Notes under the pieces: model-generated
What the model was told of the DNA's origin: nothing
Databases searched by the model: none
The model's input: the letters and a program-made list of their open reading frames with translations, nothing else
Position numbers and translations under genes: made by a program
Shown here: positions 1-7,225 of the stretch, piece by piece
Position numbering within the stretch: the first letter of the stretch is position 1
Layout: each line of letters opens with the position of its first letter
From: Micromonospora sp. CP22
GTDB taxonomy: Bacteria; Actinomycetota; Actinomycetes; Mycobacteriales; Micromonosporaceae
Direction of reading: 5' to 3'
DNA length: 64,000 bases
NCBI RefSeq assembly: GCF_009712475.1
Contig: NZ_VCJO01000012.1
Coordinates: 3,733 to 67,732 of the forward strand

Positions 1-209
1 GGACCCCGACACCGGCACCCAACTAGCCGAACTCACCGGCCACACCGGCTGGGTGTCCTCCGTCGCGGTGCTACCCAACCCGGACGGGCGACACCACATC
101 GTCTCCAGCGGCGACGAAACAGTACGTATATGGGACCCCGACACCGGCACCCAACTAGCCGAACTCACCGGCCACACCGGCTGGGTGTCCTCCGTCGCGG
201 TGCTACCCA
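1..209 (+). repeat. Perfect 77-bp tandem blade repeat (132-bp period) in WD40 gene
   Basis: Bases 1-77 and 133-209 are identical at every position, with a period of 132 bp (44 codons). The 55 bp between the identical blocks continues the same blade. The first copy is cut by the window edge, so the true array is longer. Confidence 0.9.
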
Positions 210-298
210 GTCAGGCTAACCAATACCGCATTGTCTCCGGCAGCAGCGACAGAGCTGTCCTGGTCTGGGCTCGGCGACGGGGTGCACCTCACGCTTGA
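2..298 (+). CDS. WD40-repeat protein, C-terminal fragment (start outside window)
   Basis: The reading frame is open from the window edge to a TGA stop, so only the last 98 residues are visible. They contain WD40 blade signatures: a GH dipeptide in TGHTGWVSSVAVLP and strand-d WD motifs (VRIWDPDTG), each seen twice, then a final diverged blade ending in LVWARRR. WD40 blades fold into beta-propellers that act as protein-binding platforms; in actinobacteria they often sit at the C-terminus of STAND/NB-ARC ATPases or serine/threonine kinases, but nothing here shows which N-terminal domain this one has. The blade unit is 44 residues (132 bp), and the last two complete units share identical DNA over 77 bp, which points to recent internal duplication or conversion. 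The gene converges on the glycosyltransferase gene with 13 bp between stops. Confidence 0.85.
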   Translation, partial: DPDTGTQLAELTGHTGWVSSVAVLPNPDGRHHIVSSGDETVRIWDPDTGTQLAELTGHTGWVSSVAVLPSQANQYRIVSGSSDRAVLVWARRRGAPHA

Positions 299-311
299 CC
301 CCGTCGTCGAG

Positions 312-1088
312 TTACGCCGCAGCAGTGATCGGCAACCCGTTCGGAAGCATCGAGGCCAGGGCTTCGGCTCTGGCCTCGATGATTTTCATGCGGCCTTCGT
401 ACTCGATGGGTTCGCGGTGGGCGGCTTGGCTGGTGACCTGGCCGGGCCACTTGCGGTACAGCAGGCCGTATTCGCGGGTGAAGTAGCCCTCGCTGACCGC
501 GCTGGCGGCCAGGAGTAGGCCGGTGTCCTCGGAAGCCGGGAGGGCCATCCAGCCACCGAGGGCCAGGAGGAGGTCCCGGCGGATGCAGAGGGTGGCGGGG
601 TGGACCTGGGCGCGGTAGCCGTTGGCTTGCCAGAAGGCCAGGACGGCACCGCGGGCGATCGGTCCGCCGTCCGGGTCCTTGTCCCATCCGACGGTTGACC
701 CGTCGGGCATCAGGTCCAGGACGCGGGAAGTCGTCCAGCCGATGTGCGGGTGAGCCTCGAAGGCGGCGATGTCGCGAGCGAGGGCGCCGGCCGTGAGTTG
801 GTCGTCGGCGTCGAGCACCTTGACGTATTGACCAGTCACCCGGGAAAGAGCGAGGGTGCGGGCAACACCCGGGCCGCCGGGACGACCGCCGCCGATGCTG
901 ATGCGAGGGTCGTCCGGCAGCACCTGGGCCAGCGCTCCGCTCTGCCCGTCTTCCTGGACGAGCCATTGCCAGTCCCACCCGTCGGGCATCTCCTGCTTGA
1001 CCAACGAGTCGTACGCGCCGGCCAGGTACTCGACACTCGGGGCGTGGACCGGGGTGATGACCGAGACGAGGTGCGTCAAGTTTTCCAC
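312..1088 (-). CDS. GT2-family glycosyltransferase
   Basis: A 258-residue protein with the GT-A fold signature of family 2 glycosyltransferases: the N-terminal strand LVSVITPVHAP, the acidic residue in LVQEDGQS (about residue 47), the metal/nucleotide-sugar binding DADD motif at 93-96, and a downstream SED motif that may carry the catalytic acid. No transmembrane segment is evident, so it is probably a soluble enzyme moving a sugar from a nucleotide donor; the acceptor is unknown. It starts with GTG and overlaps the GntR gene by 13 bp, so it is the last gene of a five-gene overlapping operon and is probably translated by coupling. Its role in a regulator operon is unclear. Confidence 0.85.
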   Translation of the reverse strand: MENLTHLVSVITPVHAPSVEYLAGAYDSLVKQEMPDGWDWQWLVQEDGQSGALAQVLPDDPRISIGGGRPGGPGVARTLALSRVTGQYVKVLDADDQLTAGALARDIAAFEAHPHIGWTTSRVLDLMPDGSTVGWDKDPDGGPIARGAVLAFWQANGYRAQVHPATLCIRRDLLLALGGWMALPASEDTGLLLAASAVSEGYFTREYGLLYRKWPGQVTSQAAHREPIEYEGRMKIIEARAEALASMLPNGLPITAAA

Positions 1089-2041
1089 CGTTGCAGTTTG
1101 TGGGAGTAGACCAGTTCCGTCCGGTCCCCCGGCATCACCACGTCGGCCACCTCGACGACCCGGCCGGTGGTGTCGATGGAGGTCTTGCGCACGGTCAGCA
1201 CCGAGACGCCGGGGTCGATGTCGAGGAGTTCGGCCTCATCCGGCGACGGCGGACGCGCCCGAACCTCGTCCTCGATGCGGTCCAGCTCGACACCGACTGT
1301 GTAGAGCTGGTGCTGTGAACCACCCGGCCAGGGCTCGTTGCTGGCGTCGAGCAAGTCCGGGTTCGCGGCCACCAGGTCATAGGGCAGGTACGAGTACGAC
1401 ATGGTCAACGGCGCGTTCTCATGCCGCGACGACGTCCAGTACACCCGGCGCAGCAGCGGCGTACCCGGCTCCACGTGCAGCGCCGCCGCCATCTCCGCGT
1501 CAGCTTCCACACGGGTGTACTCGGCGTGAAACTTGAGGTCATCGACGGTCAGGCCGGTGTCATGCTCGGTCGCGCCGGTCTTGAGCCGCTCGGCCTCGTC
1601 GAGCAGGACCCGGTCCTTCTCCCACTGGTACCGCTCCGCGTTACGACGCCGTACCCGCTGGCGAGGTGCCCGTACGTAGGTACCGCGCCCCTGCTCCGCA
1701 CGGACCAAGCCCCACTCCCGGAGCTGACGGATAGCGTTGCGGACACTCGTACGCGACAGGCCCGACGTCTCGGCCAACTCCGTCTCGGACGGCATCAGCG
1801 TGCCGGGGGCGAGTTCCCCGCTCGTGATTTTGACCCGCAACTCTTCCGCGAGTTGCAGGTAACGAGGGCGCCAGTCCCGGCCATGCACACCGGTCACCGT
1901 ACCCCCTAGACGTTCCAACGACTGCCAGGTGGTCCCACCCGCCGGCCGCTCCGGCACTGGGGGCACCTCGACCACCGGCCGACGCGGACGGTGAGCAGCC
2001 GGCGGAGTACGGCGAGTGCTACGGCCGTCAGTCGCGGTCAT
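1076..2041 (-). CDS. GntR-family (HutC/UTRA) transcriptional regulator
   Basis: A 321-residue regulator. After an unusual arginine/proline-rich N-terminal extension of about 60 residues comes the GntR winged helix (YLQLAEELRVKITSGELAPGTLMPSE, then SRTSVRNAIRQLREWGLV and the wing GRGTYVR). A UTRA ligand-binding domain follows, with the typical PGTPLLRRVYWTSS and MSYSYLP segments. HutC-type GntR proteins bind palindromes and release them on binding a small effector; here the ligand is unknown. The gene overlaps its upstream neighbour by 14 bp and its downstream neighbour by 13 bp. Two candidate GntR operators lie in the divergent promoter region at 3169-3235. HutC-like regulators with small overlapping genes are common on actinomycete integrative plasmids, but no integrase or replication gene is visible here. 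Confidence 0.9.
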   Translation of the reverse strand: MTATDGRSTRRTPPAAHRPRRPVVEVPPVPERPAGGTTWQSLERLGGTVTGVHGRDWRPRYLQLAEELRVKITSGELAPGTLMPSETELAETSGLSRTSVRNAIRQLREWGLVRAEQGRGTYVRAPRQRVRRRNAERYQWEKDRVLLDEAERLKTGATEHDTGLTVDDLKFHAEYTRVEADAEMAAALHVEPGTPLLRRVYWTSSRHENAPLTMSYSYLPYDLVAANPDLLDASNEPWPGGSQHQLYTVGVELDRIEDEVRARPPSPDEAELLDIDPGVSVLTVRKTSIDTTGRVVEVADVVMPGDRTELVYSHKLQRWKT

Positions 2042-2381
2042 GGTGTCCCTCCAACGGTCGTCCCTTGGTCATCACCCGCAACCGGGCGTAGGTCAGTTCG
2101 TAGATCAGCCGATCGAGATGCACGCGCGACAGCAGCACGGATTCCGTCGCACCATCGCGGGTCGCGTCGACCTTCACCATCGGGTCGCGCCGCCGGAAAC
2201 GGTCCAGCAGCAGTTGCACGCTCACCCAGCCGCTTCGCTCGGTGCCGACCGTAGCGAGCAGCCCGCGGTGCATCGGGTCGTTCGGCCCGCAACCTCGACA
2301 CCAGTCCGGACACGCAGCGTCGCTCGCCGCCTTGGCTGCCTTACCCGGCCGCGCGCCGGTGGGCTTGTCAGTCGCCCCCAT
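2028..2381 (-). CDS. Small Cys/Trp/His-motif protein (DUF6907-like)
   Basis: A 117-residue protein starting MGATDKPTG. It carries the motif CPDWCRGC with a nearby MHRG, which resembles the small actinobacterial CPxWC...H proteins (I think DUF6907; assigned from memory). The C-terminal half ends in a helix rich in Leu and Arg (LLSRVHLDRLIYELTYARLRV). It overlaps both neighbours by 14 bp, and a purine-rich GGGGGCG lies before the chosen ATG. A longer frame exists upstream, but that part is arginine-rich overlap with the next gene. Its motif order and C-terminal helix match the neighbouring 111-residue protein, so the two are probably distant paralogues. Function is unknown; the Cys/His set suggests a metal-binding or structural knuckle. 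Confidence 0.7.
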   Translation of the reverse strand: MGATDKPTGARPGKAAKAASDAACPDWCRGCGPNDPMHRGLLATVGTERSGWVSVQLLLDRFRRRDPMVKVDATRDGATESVLLSRVHLDRLIYELTYARLRVMTKGRPLEGHHDRD

Positions 2382-2703
2382 GCTCGCCCCCTTGACACCC
2401 GGCCTGCGCCAGTAACGACCGCAACTGCTCAACCAGCTGCCCGGCCTGCGACAGCGACAGTTCGGCCCAGCCGGTACCCGCCGGACAGGACGCATGCACC
2501 ACGACCTTGGCAGCCGCGCCGTCGGACGCGATCAGGTACGACACGACCGACCCGGACGGCCGGACCTCACCGACCTTCAGCAGTACGCCCCGGTGACGCC
2601 GCCCCATGTGCGCCAAGACCGGCGGCACCAAGTGCCCGCACCGATCCGGGGCACACCAGCCCGGATGCACGAGCGCCGTCGACGGCTGACGTGGCTGACT
2701 CAT
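2368..2703 (-). CDS. Small Cys/Trp/His-motif protein, paralogue of neighbour
   Basis: A 111-residue protein starting MSQPRQPSTALV. It has HPGWCAPDRCGH followed by RRHRG, a beta-rich middle and a C-terminal amphipathic helix (LSLSQAGQLVEQLRSLL). The W-C pair, the following His-Gly and the C-terminal helix correspond to features of the 117-residue neighbour, suggesting duplication. The start overlaps the stop of the 77-aa gene by 4 bp (ATGA), and the end overlaps the next start by 14 bp, so it sits inside a translationally coupled operon. Function is unknown. A longer upstream in-frame extension has no ribosome binding site and would overlap the upstream gene entirely, so I rejected it. Confidence 0.7.
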   Translation of the reverse strand: MSQPRQPSTALVHPGWCAPDRCGHLVPPVLAHMGRRHRGVLLKVGEVRPSGSVVSYLIASDGAAAKVVVHASCPAGTGWAELSLSQAGQLVEQLRSLLAQAGCQGGEHGGD

Positions 2704-2933
2704 CGCGGCCACCGCCCACCGTTTCCCCGGAACGCCTGCCCGAGGGTCATGAAAGGCGGACGAGACAACGCGGGCAACTCCCGCGCCCGCTCCATCGACC
2801 ACCGCACCGAATTCCCGTAGCCGACAGGACGGGCCTCACCCCGACTGTCGTTCGCTACCGAGATCATCGGGTCTGTCTGTCGGCGTGAGCGCCACGATCG
2901 GTACCAGGGACGTCGACGAGGAGAGTCAGGCAT
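2700..2933 (-). CDS. 77-residue hypothetical protein, first gene of overlapping operon
   Basis: I do not recognise this protein. It starts MPDSPRRRP, with a basic N-terminus followed by a neutral stretch (VGYGNSVRWSMERARELP, then a Pro/Phe-rich tail). The main support is translational: GGAGGTGCG sits directly before the ATG, an optimal Shine-Dalgarno sequence, and the stop codon overlaps the next start as ATGA. It is therefore probably the leading gene of the minus-strand operon ending with the glycosyltransferase. The frame continues upstream as a longer arginine-rich ORF without an SD, which I did not use. Confidence 0.6.
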   Translation of the reverse strand: MPDSPRRRPWYRSWRSRRQTDPMISVANDSRGEARPVGYGNSVRWSMERARELPALSRPPFMTLGQAFRGNGGRWPR

Positions 2934-3168
2934 CGCACCTCCACACGTAGGGAGCCGGCGACCGACCAGGGGGATTAGCCGGCCGCCGGCCCGACAGAGG
3001 GCACGGCGCACCGTCCGACACGGACGGATCGGGTATCGCCGAGCCACCTTGTACGCGCGGCCACCGCAACCGGCCCACCAGGACGCCGCGCCTCCCGCAC
3101 GACCAGGCCGACGCAGCACCACCCCTGATACACGTCGTCATCCAAGCCGCACACTCGGAGACGTACCT

Positions 3169-3185
3169 ACAAGTGGACGACTTGT
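3169..3185. promoter_or_regulatory. Palindrome ACAAGT-N5-ACTTGT, candidate GntR operator
   Basis: Perfect 6-bp arms ACAAGT and ACTTGT around a 5-bp spacer. It lies in the divergent intergenic region between the five-gene minus operon and the truncated GntR gene and shares the half-site CAAGT with the second palindrome 26 bp downstream. GntR/HutC proteins bind such palindromes as dimers. That it is an operator is inference. Confidence 0.6.
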
Positions 3186-3211
3186 CTACACGGCAGAACG
3201 ACGCGTCCGCT

Positions 3212-3235
3212 TGGCACTTGGTAAGACAAGTGCCA
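3212..3235. promoter_or_regulatory. Palindrome TGGCACTTG-N6-CAAGTGCCA, candidate GntR operator
   Basis: Perfect 9-bp arms with a 6-bp spacer, ending 14 bp before the GTG start of the adjacent GntR gene. The position suits autorepression, and the half-site CAAGT matches the first palindrome. Which of the two GntR proteins in this region binds it cannot be told from the sequence. Confidence 0.65.
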
Positions 3236-3249
3236 GGTACGGTGATCAG

Positions 3250-3663
3250 GTGCCCACCCCGAGCTACGGACAGCCCCGCTATCGCGTCATCGCTGACGAG
3301 CTGCGCGAGCGAATCGAAAGCGGCCTCATCCCGCCCGGCGCACTACTGCCAGCCGAGAGCGTCCTAACCGCCGAGTTCCGGGTTGCACGCGGCACTATTC
3401 GCAAAGCGATAGCCGTCTTGCGCGAAGAAGGCTACGCCATTAGCGAGCACGGCAGGGGCACCTATGCCCCCGCCCAAGCCGATAGACGCGTGGACGCGTC
3501 CGAACAACAGCAGGAACTGCCTGCAGACGCACATCTCGCCGATCTATTTAAGGTCGCACCAGGGACCATGCTGGTAGCTCGCACCACAGTGATTCGGCGA
3601 AGTAATCAAGTCGACACCGTAGTTAGGACATACAGGCTACGGCCGAAACATCCGAGCCGATGA
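3250..3663 (+). CDS. GntR-family regulator with truncated UTRA domain (possibly a pseudogene)
   Basis: A 137-residue protein from a GTG start. The first 75 residues are a complete GntR winged helix (YRVIADELRERIESGLIPPG, TIRKAIAVLREEGY, GRGTYAP). The following ligand domain begins like UTRA (DLFKVAPGTMLVARTTVIRR) but stops about 40 residues in, where a normal UTRA has well over 100. It is therefore either a broken gene or a minimal DNA-binding remnant. A longer upstream reading frame passes through both palindromes and is unlikely to be translated. The truncation coincides with the left edge of the lower-GC cassette, so insertion of that cassette may have cut the gene. It probably once regulated the divergent operon. 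Confidence 0.7.
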   Translation: MPTPSYGQPRYRVIADELRERIESGLIPPGALLPAESVLTAEFRVARGTIRKAIAVLREEGYAISEHGRGTYAPAQADRRVDASEQQQELPADAHLADLFKVAPGTMLVARTTVIRRSNQVDTVVRTYRLRPKHPSR

Positions 3664-3789
3664 GGGGTCGTCGTTGGCCGACTGTAGGCGATCCACGGCC
3701 GAGTTACACCTAAATATCAGTAGCCCAGCGGCATCTAAGAAGCAGCCATTTGCAAGCGGTACGGTGCGGGACCTGCCATCACTGTTTCA

Positions 3790-5832
3790 TCAATCGCGCA
3801 CCGACTGAAGCAGATAACCGTCGACAACATGCAGACGACAGTCGAGCCCACTAATCATCGACGTTAGTGATGCAAGGTCCTCAGATGTCGCAAAGATTAT
3901 TTGTCGGCCAACCGCGTCTGCCGCCGCCCGCTTCAGGAGTGCCGCAAAAGAGAGACCCTTTGTGCTCTGCTGACGCGGTTCGTCAAAGACGAGGAAACCC
4001 GGGTGATTTGTCTTCGCAGACGCGGACACTTCCAGCAACGCTAGAAGGTATGCCCACACGACCCTGATCGAGTCAGAGGCAGAAATGTCGGCCTGCAGAT
4101 CGAAGTCGTCACGGCGGGGGAGATAGTCTTCGCGGGATATTGCAAGACGCTCGTCAGAGAATGAACCAAAATCGTACTGGCGAAGCTGTTCAACAAACGA
4201 TGATTCAAGGAGACCGATCTTCCTTTGGTCCTCTTGAGAGAGCTTTTCGCGGGGCAACTCACGCAAACGTCCACGAACATCGACTGCTTCTTCGGATATC
4301 CGCATGAGTTCACCGCGGAGCCCTTGGAGCGCTTCCAATAGCTGCCCTAGGCGCTCAATCCTCCGATCGATGAGAAACCGCTCAGCAACCTGATCGATGG
4401 AAGGGGACTTCTCACCAGACGTTAGGTCAGTCCTTAGCCGGCGAATCTCAGCCCGCAGCTCCGCAGCTTGTTGACGCAGCCCGGCCCATCTCTCAACCTT
4501 CGCCGCGAGCGCTCTTTCACTGTCATGCGCCATAACGGTGAAGAGCTGGACCTGCTGTTTAATATAGGCGAGAGAATCCTGAGGAGTCATCGTCTCTTCA
4601 AGCGCAAGGTGGCCCACTAGAGAGGCAGGTAGTCTCTGATGGCAGACCGGGCAATCCTCATCCAGATGGTCTAGCGAATCTGAGCCTAGGCGCTCAAGCA
4701 CAAGTACGTCCTGATACTGCCTTTCATCTTCCTTCAAGGATTCAAGCCGCTCCCGAATAGTGCGAAGTTCGCCCTTGTCACGAAGAATGCTTTCTCGCAG
4801 CAAGTTGCCAGACTCGCGAACTTGGTCCGCTCGGCTAATCGCGGCTTGCAGCCGATCTTCCAGCACCTTGGCGATTTCACCCACAGACCGAATGGGAGCC
4901 GCTTGGCGCCGGCTCAACTGATCGCGCAGATTCTCGATGACCTGCTCGATCGGCACCCAATCATCATTTTTGCTCTGTAGAATAGTGATCGGCTGCGGAG
5001 GCGGCCAATTCAACGAAACCGATGCTGGCACACCAGACAGGGTTAGACCTTCTCCTTGGAGGTTCGCTTCCATCGCCTTTACTGCCGACTTCCAGGATGC
5101 CTCCAGTTCGGAAAGACGCGCTTGGAGCTGCTGCCGCTCTAACTCACGCCGGCCTACCTCTAGATCAATCAGAAATTCTACCGAGCGACGGCGAACGTCA
5201 GACACCCCGGAAAAGTAAGGCATTTGCGCCTGGATGCCTCCCCAACCTCGCCTTTGTTCGACGAACAGCAACGGAAACACCTGCTCCATGTAGAGCGGAG
5301 CACTGCGGCCGTCCCTAGCAGGAAGAATTGGCATCTCCCACCCAATGAACCGCGACAGCCATTGATGGAAGCCGCGCGGATTAGAGGCGGATCCCCCTCG
5401 TCCGACATAAAAATCTTCAGAGAGATAGGAATCTGGTCGAGTCAAAGCCGGGCCATACTCTACCCGGACTAGACCATCGCTCAATCGGTCATGCTTAACC
5501 CATCGCGTAACCGTTACAGCTTCGCCAGACCCGTTGGACATCTGCAAAGAGACGTAGGACTCAAGGACTGGCGTTTCCGCCTTCGAGTGCGTGTCATAAA
5601 TCAGGGTGTCTCGCATGGCTGAGGTCACTGTACTTGCAGACCTTGCCGTGATCATACGCTCCATTCCAAGCGCATACAGCAAGCTCTTCACCGCAGTTGA
5701 CTTCCCGCGAGAGTTTTCGGCCCGGATGATAATTAGGCCGGACGCCAATGGAATATCCGCTCCGAACATACCCAGCGGAGTAACAGCCCTCAGGCGCAAA
5801 AACTCCATCCGAAGGGTCAACGTGCCCTCCAT
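3790..5832 (-). CDS. Rad50/SMC-like ABC ATPase with zinc hook (ABC-3C-type system ATPase)
   Basis: A 680-residue ATPase. The N-terminal part carries a variant Walker A, AENSRGKST (38-46), with Ala in place of the first Gly. The centre is predicted coiled coil interrupted by a single CPVC hook at 394-397, as in Rad50/SbcC dimers. A serine-rich ABC signature-like segment (SASDSIRVVWAYLLAL) precedes the Walker B FLVFDEP at 613-619 and an IIFATSED segment. The gene overlaps the 159-aa gene by 16 bp and ends a three-gene operon. Such ATPases with a small winged-helix-like middle component and an effector define ABC-three-component conflict systems; here it would sense or load on DNA and gate the nuclease. 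Base composition is clearly lower in GC than flanking DNA (4141-4200 has 28 G+C of 60), indicating transfer. An alternative is a stand-alone recombination ATPase, less likely given the partners. Confidence 0.85.
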   Translation of the reverse strand: MEGTLTLRMEFLRLRAVTPLGMFGADIPLASGLIIIRAENSRGKSTAVKSLLYALGMERMITARSASTVTSAMRDTLIYDTHSKAETPVLESYVSLQMSNGSGEAVTVTRWVKHDRLSDGLVRVEYGPALTRPDSYLSEDFYVGRGGSASNPRGFHQWLSRFIGWEMPILPARDGRSAPLYMEQVFPLLFVEQRRGWGGIQAQMPYFSGVSDVRRRSVEFLIDLEVGRRELERQQLQARLSELEASWKSAVKAMEANLQGEGLTLSGVPASVSLNWPPPQPITILQSKNDDWVPIEQVIENLRDQLSRRQAAPIRSVGEIAKVLEDRLQAAISRADQVRESGNLLRESILRDKGELRTIRERLESLKEDERQYQDVLVLERLGSDSLDHLDEDCPVCHQRLPASLVGHLALEETMTPQDSLAYIKQQVQLFTVMAHDSERALAAKVERWAGLRQQAAELRAEIRRLRTDLTSGEKSPSIDQVAERFLIDRRIERLGQLLEALQGLRGELMRISEEAVDVRGRLRELPREKLSQEDQRKIGLLESSFVEQLRQYDFGSFSDERLAISREDYLPRRDDFDLQADISASDSIRVVWAYLLALLEVSASAKTNHPGFLVFDEPRQQSTKGLSFAALLKRAAADAVGRQIIFATSEDLASLTSMISGLDCRLHVVDGYLLQSVRD

Positions 5833-6296
5833 TCGAGAAAACGGTTTATCTGAGTTTGCGTAATCTTTCCCTTGAGGCGGGCCAACTGCTCCTTCTCTCG
5901 GGCGAAGGCTGAAGTGCGTTCGATCTCAGCGGCTAGGCCTGAACCTTCGGCCGTTAGTTGGAAAACCCGGCCGTCGGTCTGAGAGATATAGCCGAGACCA
6001 AGAGCCAGATCCACCGCCCGGTCCATGGCCGGCTCAATTCTAAGGATTGGCAAATCCGGAATGTCTGTTCCGCTGTTAAGCCGCACGAGGAGGTCCATAT
6101 TTCGCGGATCTCGCAAGGCCCAGTTGATGAGCTGCAGACCCTTCCAAGTCAGCCGCCGTCCGTAACTCTTGGCTAGAATAAGAAGCAGAAGTGATACACG
6201 GCGCTTCGTACGCAGTGATGGCGCTACTGGATCAGGCTGCTTCGTAAATTCGAACTCAAGACGGAGGAAAGCCTCTAATTCCGGCGACGGATCCAC
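5817..6296 (-). CDS. ABC-3C-type middle component (small winged-helix-like protein)
   Basis: A 159-residue protein from a GTG start that shares one base with the TAG stop of the upstream gene (TAGTG). The segment RRVSLLLLILAKSYG then WKGLQLINWALRDP is the recognisable core of ABC-three-component middle components, which are predicted to be winged-helix adaptors between ATPase and effector. A second helical half (AVDLALGLGYISQTDGRVFQLTAEG) looks like a wing with a terminal effector-type helix, and the C-terminus is lysine/arginine-rich. It overlaps the ATPase start by 16 bp. The family assignment comes from pattern memory and context rather than a profile search. It shares the low GC of the cassette. 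Confidence 0.7.
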   Translation of the reverse strand: MDPSPELEAFLRLEFEFTKQPDPVAPSLRTKRRVSLLLLILAKSYGRRLTWKGLQLINWALRDPRNMDLLVRLNSGTDIPDLPILRIEPAMDRAVDLALGLGYISQTDGRVFQLTAEGSGLAAEIERTSAFAREKEQLARLKGKITQTQINRFLEWRAR

Positions 6297-7225
6297 TACG
6301 AGGCCTCCCTCAGCTTAAGAGGACACCTCATCAACCATTCGCCGATTTGCCCGTAAGCGATTCTTTGAGCATCCGCTCTTGACAAACCTGACACGCTGGA
6401 GCGTAAGCCATCCTGATAGCTCTCGACCAAGTTCTTAAGTCGAGCGTGGGGCCTATCGACAGTGAACTCATTATCGAACTCTAGGCCCTCTTGGTAGAGT
6501 TGCCGCTGGGACTCAAGCCGCTCCCACGTCTCGGGCCACTGCGCGAAGGACGTCATTATCTGATCCTTCTGAAGGAAGGACCTGACGAAGGCGTCCCTTA
6601 GTGTTGTCACATTTACACCGGAAGACAACATTACGGCGAGCTTAGATTCAAGCGTAGCCACCAATTCCGGTTTCTCATCCGCAAAGGAAAGCATGTCATC
6701 TGAGTCCACATGCGGGGTTGCGACTACGGCGACAGCAGAGCCATCGAGCATCGCGGCTTGAAGCTCCACCGGATAGTCCGCAGGCGTTTTAATGAAGATG
6801 CGAAATGCCTCAGAAACGAACGGCAGGCTGAATTCGCGAACAGCTTCGGCCCTCTTGTTCGCGTAAGCTACAAGTTCAACTGCATGAAACTCGGGAACCA
6901 TAAGAAAGTAGCTATGAATAACAGTACCACCTAATGCATCTTTCAGCCTATCAGCGTACTTTTTAAGCTTGGCGGTATCCGTGTACAGCTTGTCCTTCTG
7001 CTTGTCGGTGCGATGGCGGAGTGACTGCGAATCGCGATCGGCATAGCACTGATACGCGATACCGTCCAGAGAGAATCCCTCAATCCCACAATCACCGCCC
7101 ATATCAGCGGGAAGGTAAACGAGCTCGTTTTGTGGGTAACGTCGGCGCAACAAGCCCCAGCACTTCTGCTCGAAGTCATTGCCCGGGTCGAGTGCCGGCT
7201 GATCGAGCCCATCATCGGTCACCAT
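6296..7225 (-). CDS. Putative restriction-endonuclease-fold effector of ABC-3C-type system
   Basis: About 309 residues from ATG (MVTDDGLDQ); a TTG four codons upstream would give 313. The N-terminal 70 residues resemble a PD-(D/E)xK nuclease: a helix with FEQKCWGLL, then LPADMGGDCGIEGF with a conserved-looking GD and E, then the strand GIAYQCYA. The usual Lys of (D/E/Q)xK is a Tyr here (QCY), so either catalysis uses a migrated Lys from the following lysine-rich helix (KQKDKLYTDTAKLKKY) or the fold is non-catalytic. The rest is alpha/beta followed by a helical C-terminus. As first gene of the cassette it would be the effector. No Shine-Dalgarno precedes the start; translation may be coupled to the overlapping 40-codon ORF. 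Confidence 0.7.
   Translation of the reverse strand: MVTDDGLDQPALDPGNDFEQKCWGLLRRRYPQNELVYLPADMGGDCGIEGFSLDGIAYQCYADRDSQSLRHRTDKQKDKLYTDTAKLKKYADRLKDALGGTVIHSYFLMVPEFHAVELVAYANKRAEAVREFSLPFVSEAFRIFIKTPADYPVELQAAMLDGSAVAVVATPHVDSDDMLSFADEKPELVATLESKLAVMLSSGVNVTTLRDAFVRSFLQKDQIMTSFAQWPETWERLESQRQLYQEGLEFDNEFTVDRPHARLKNLVESYQDGLRSSVSGLSRADAQRIAYGQIGEWLMRCPLKLREAS

Noticed and set aside
312..3663. GntR-linked operon as part of an integrated conjugative plasmid
   Set aside because: No replication initiator, translocase or integrase is visible, so the idea cannot be supported from this window.
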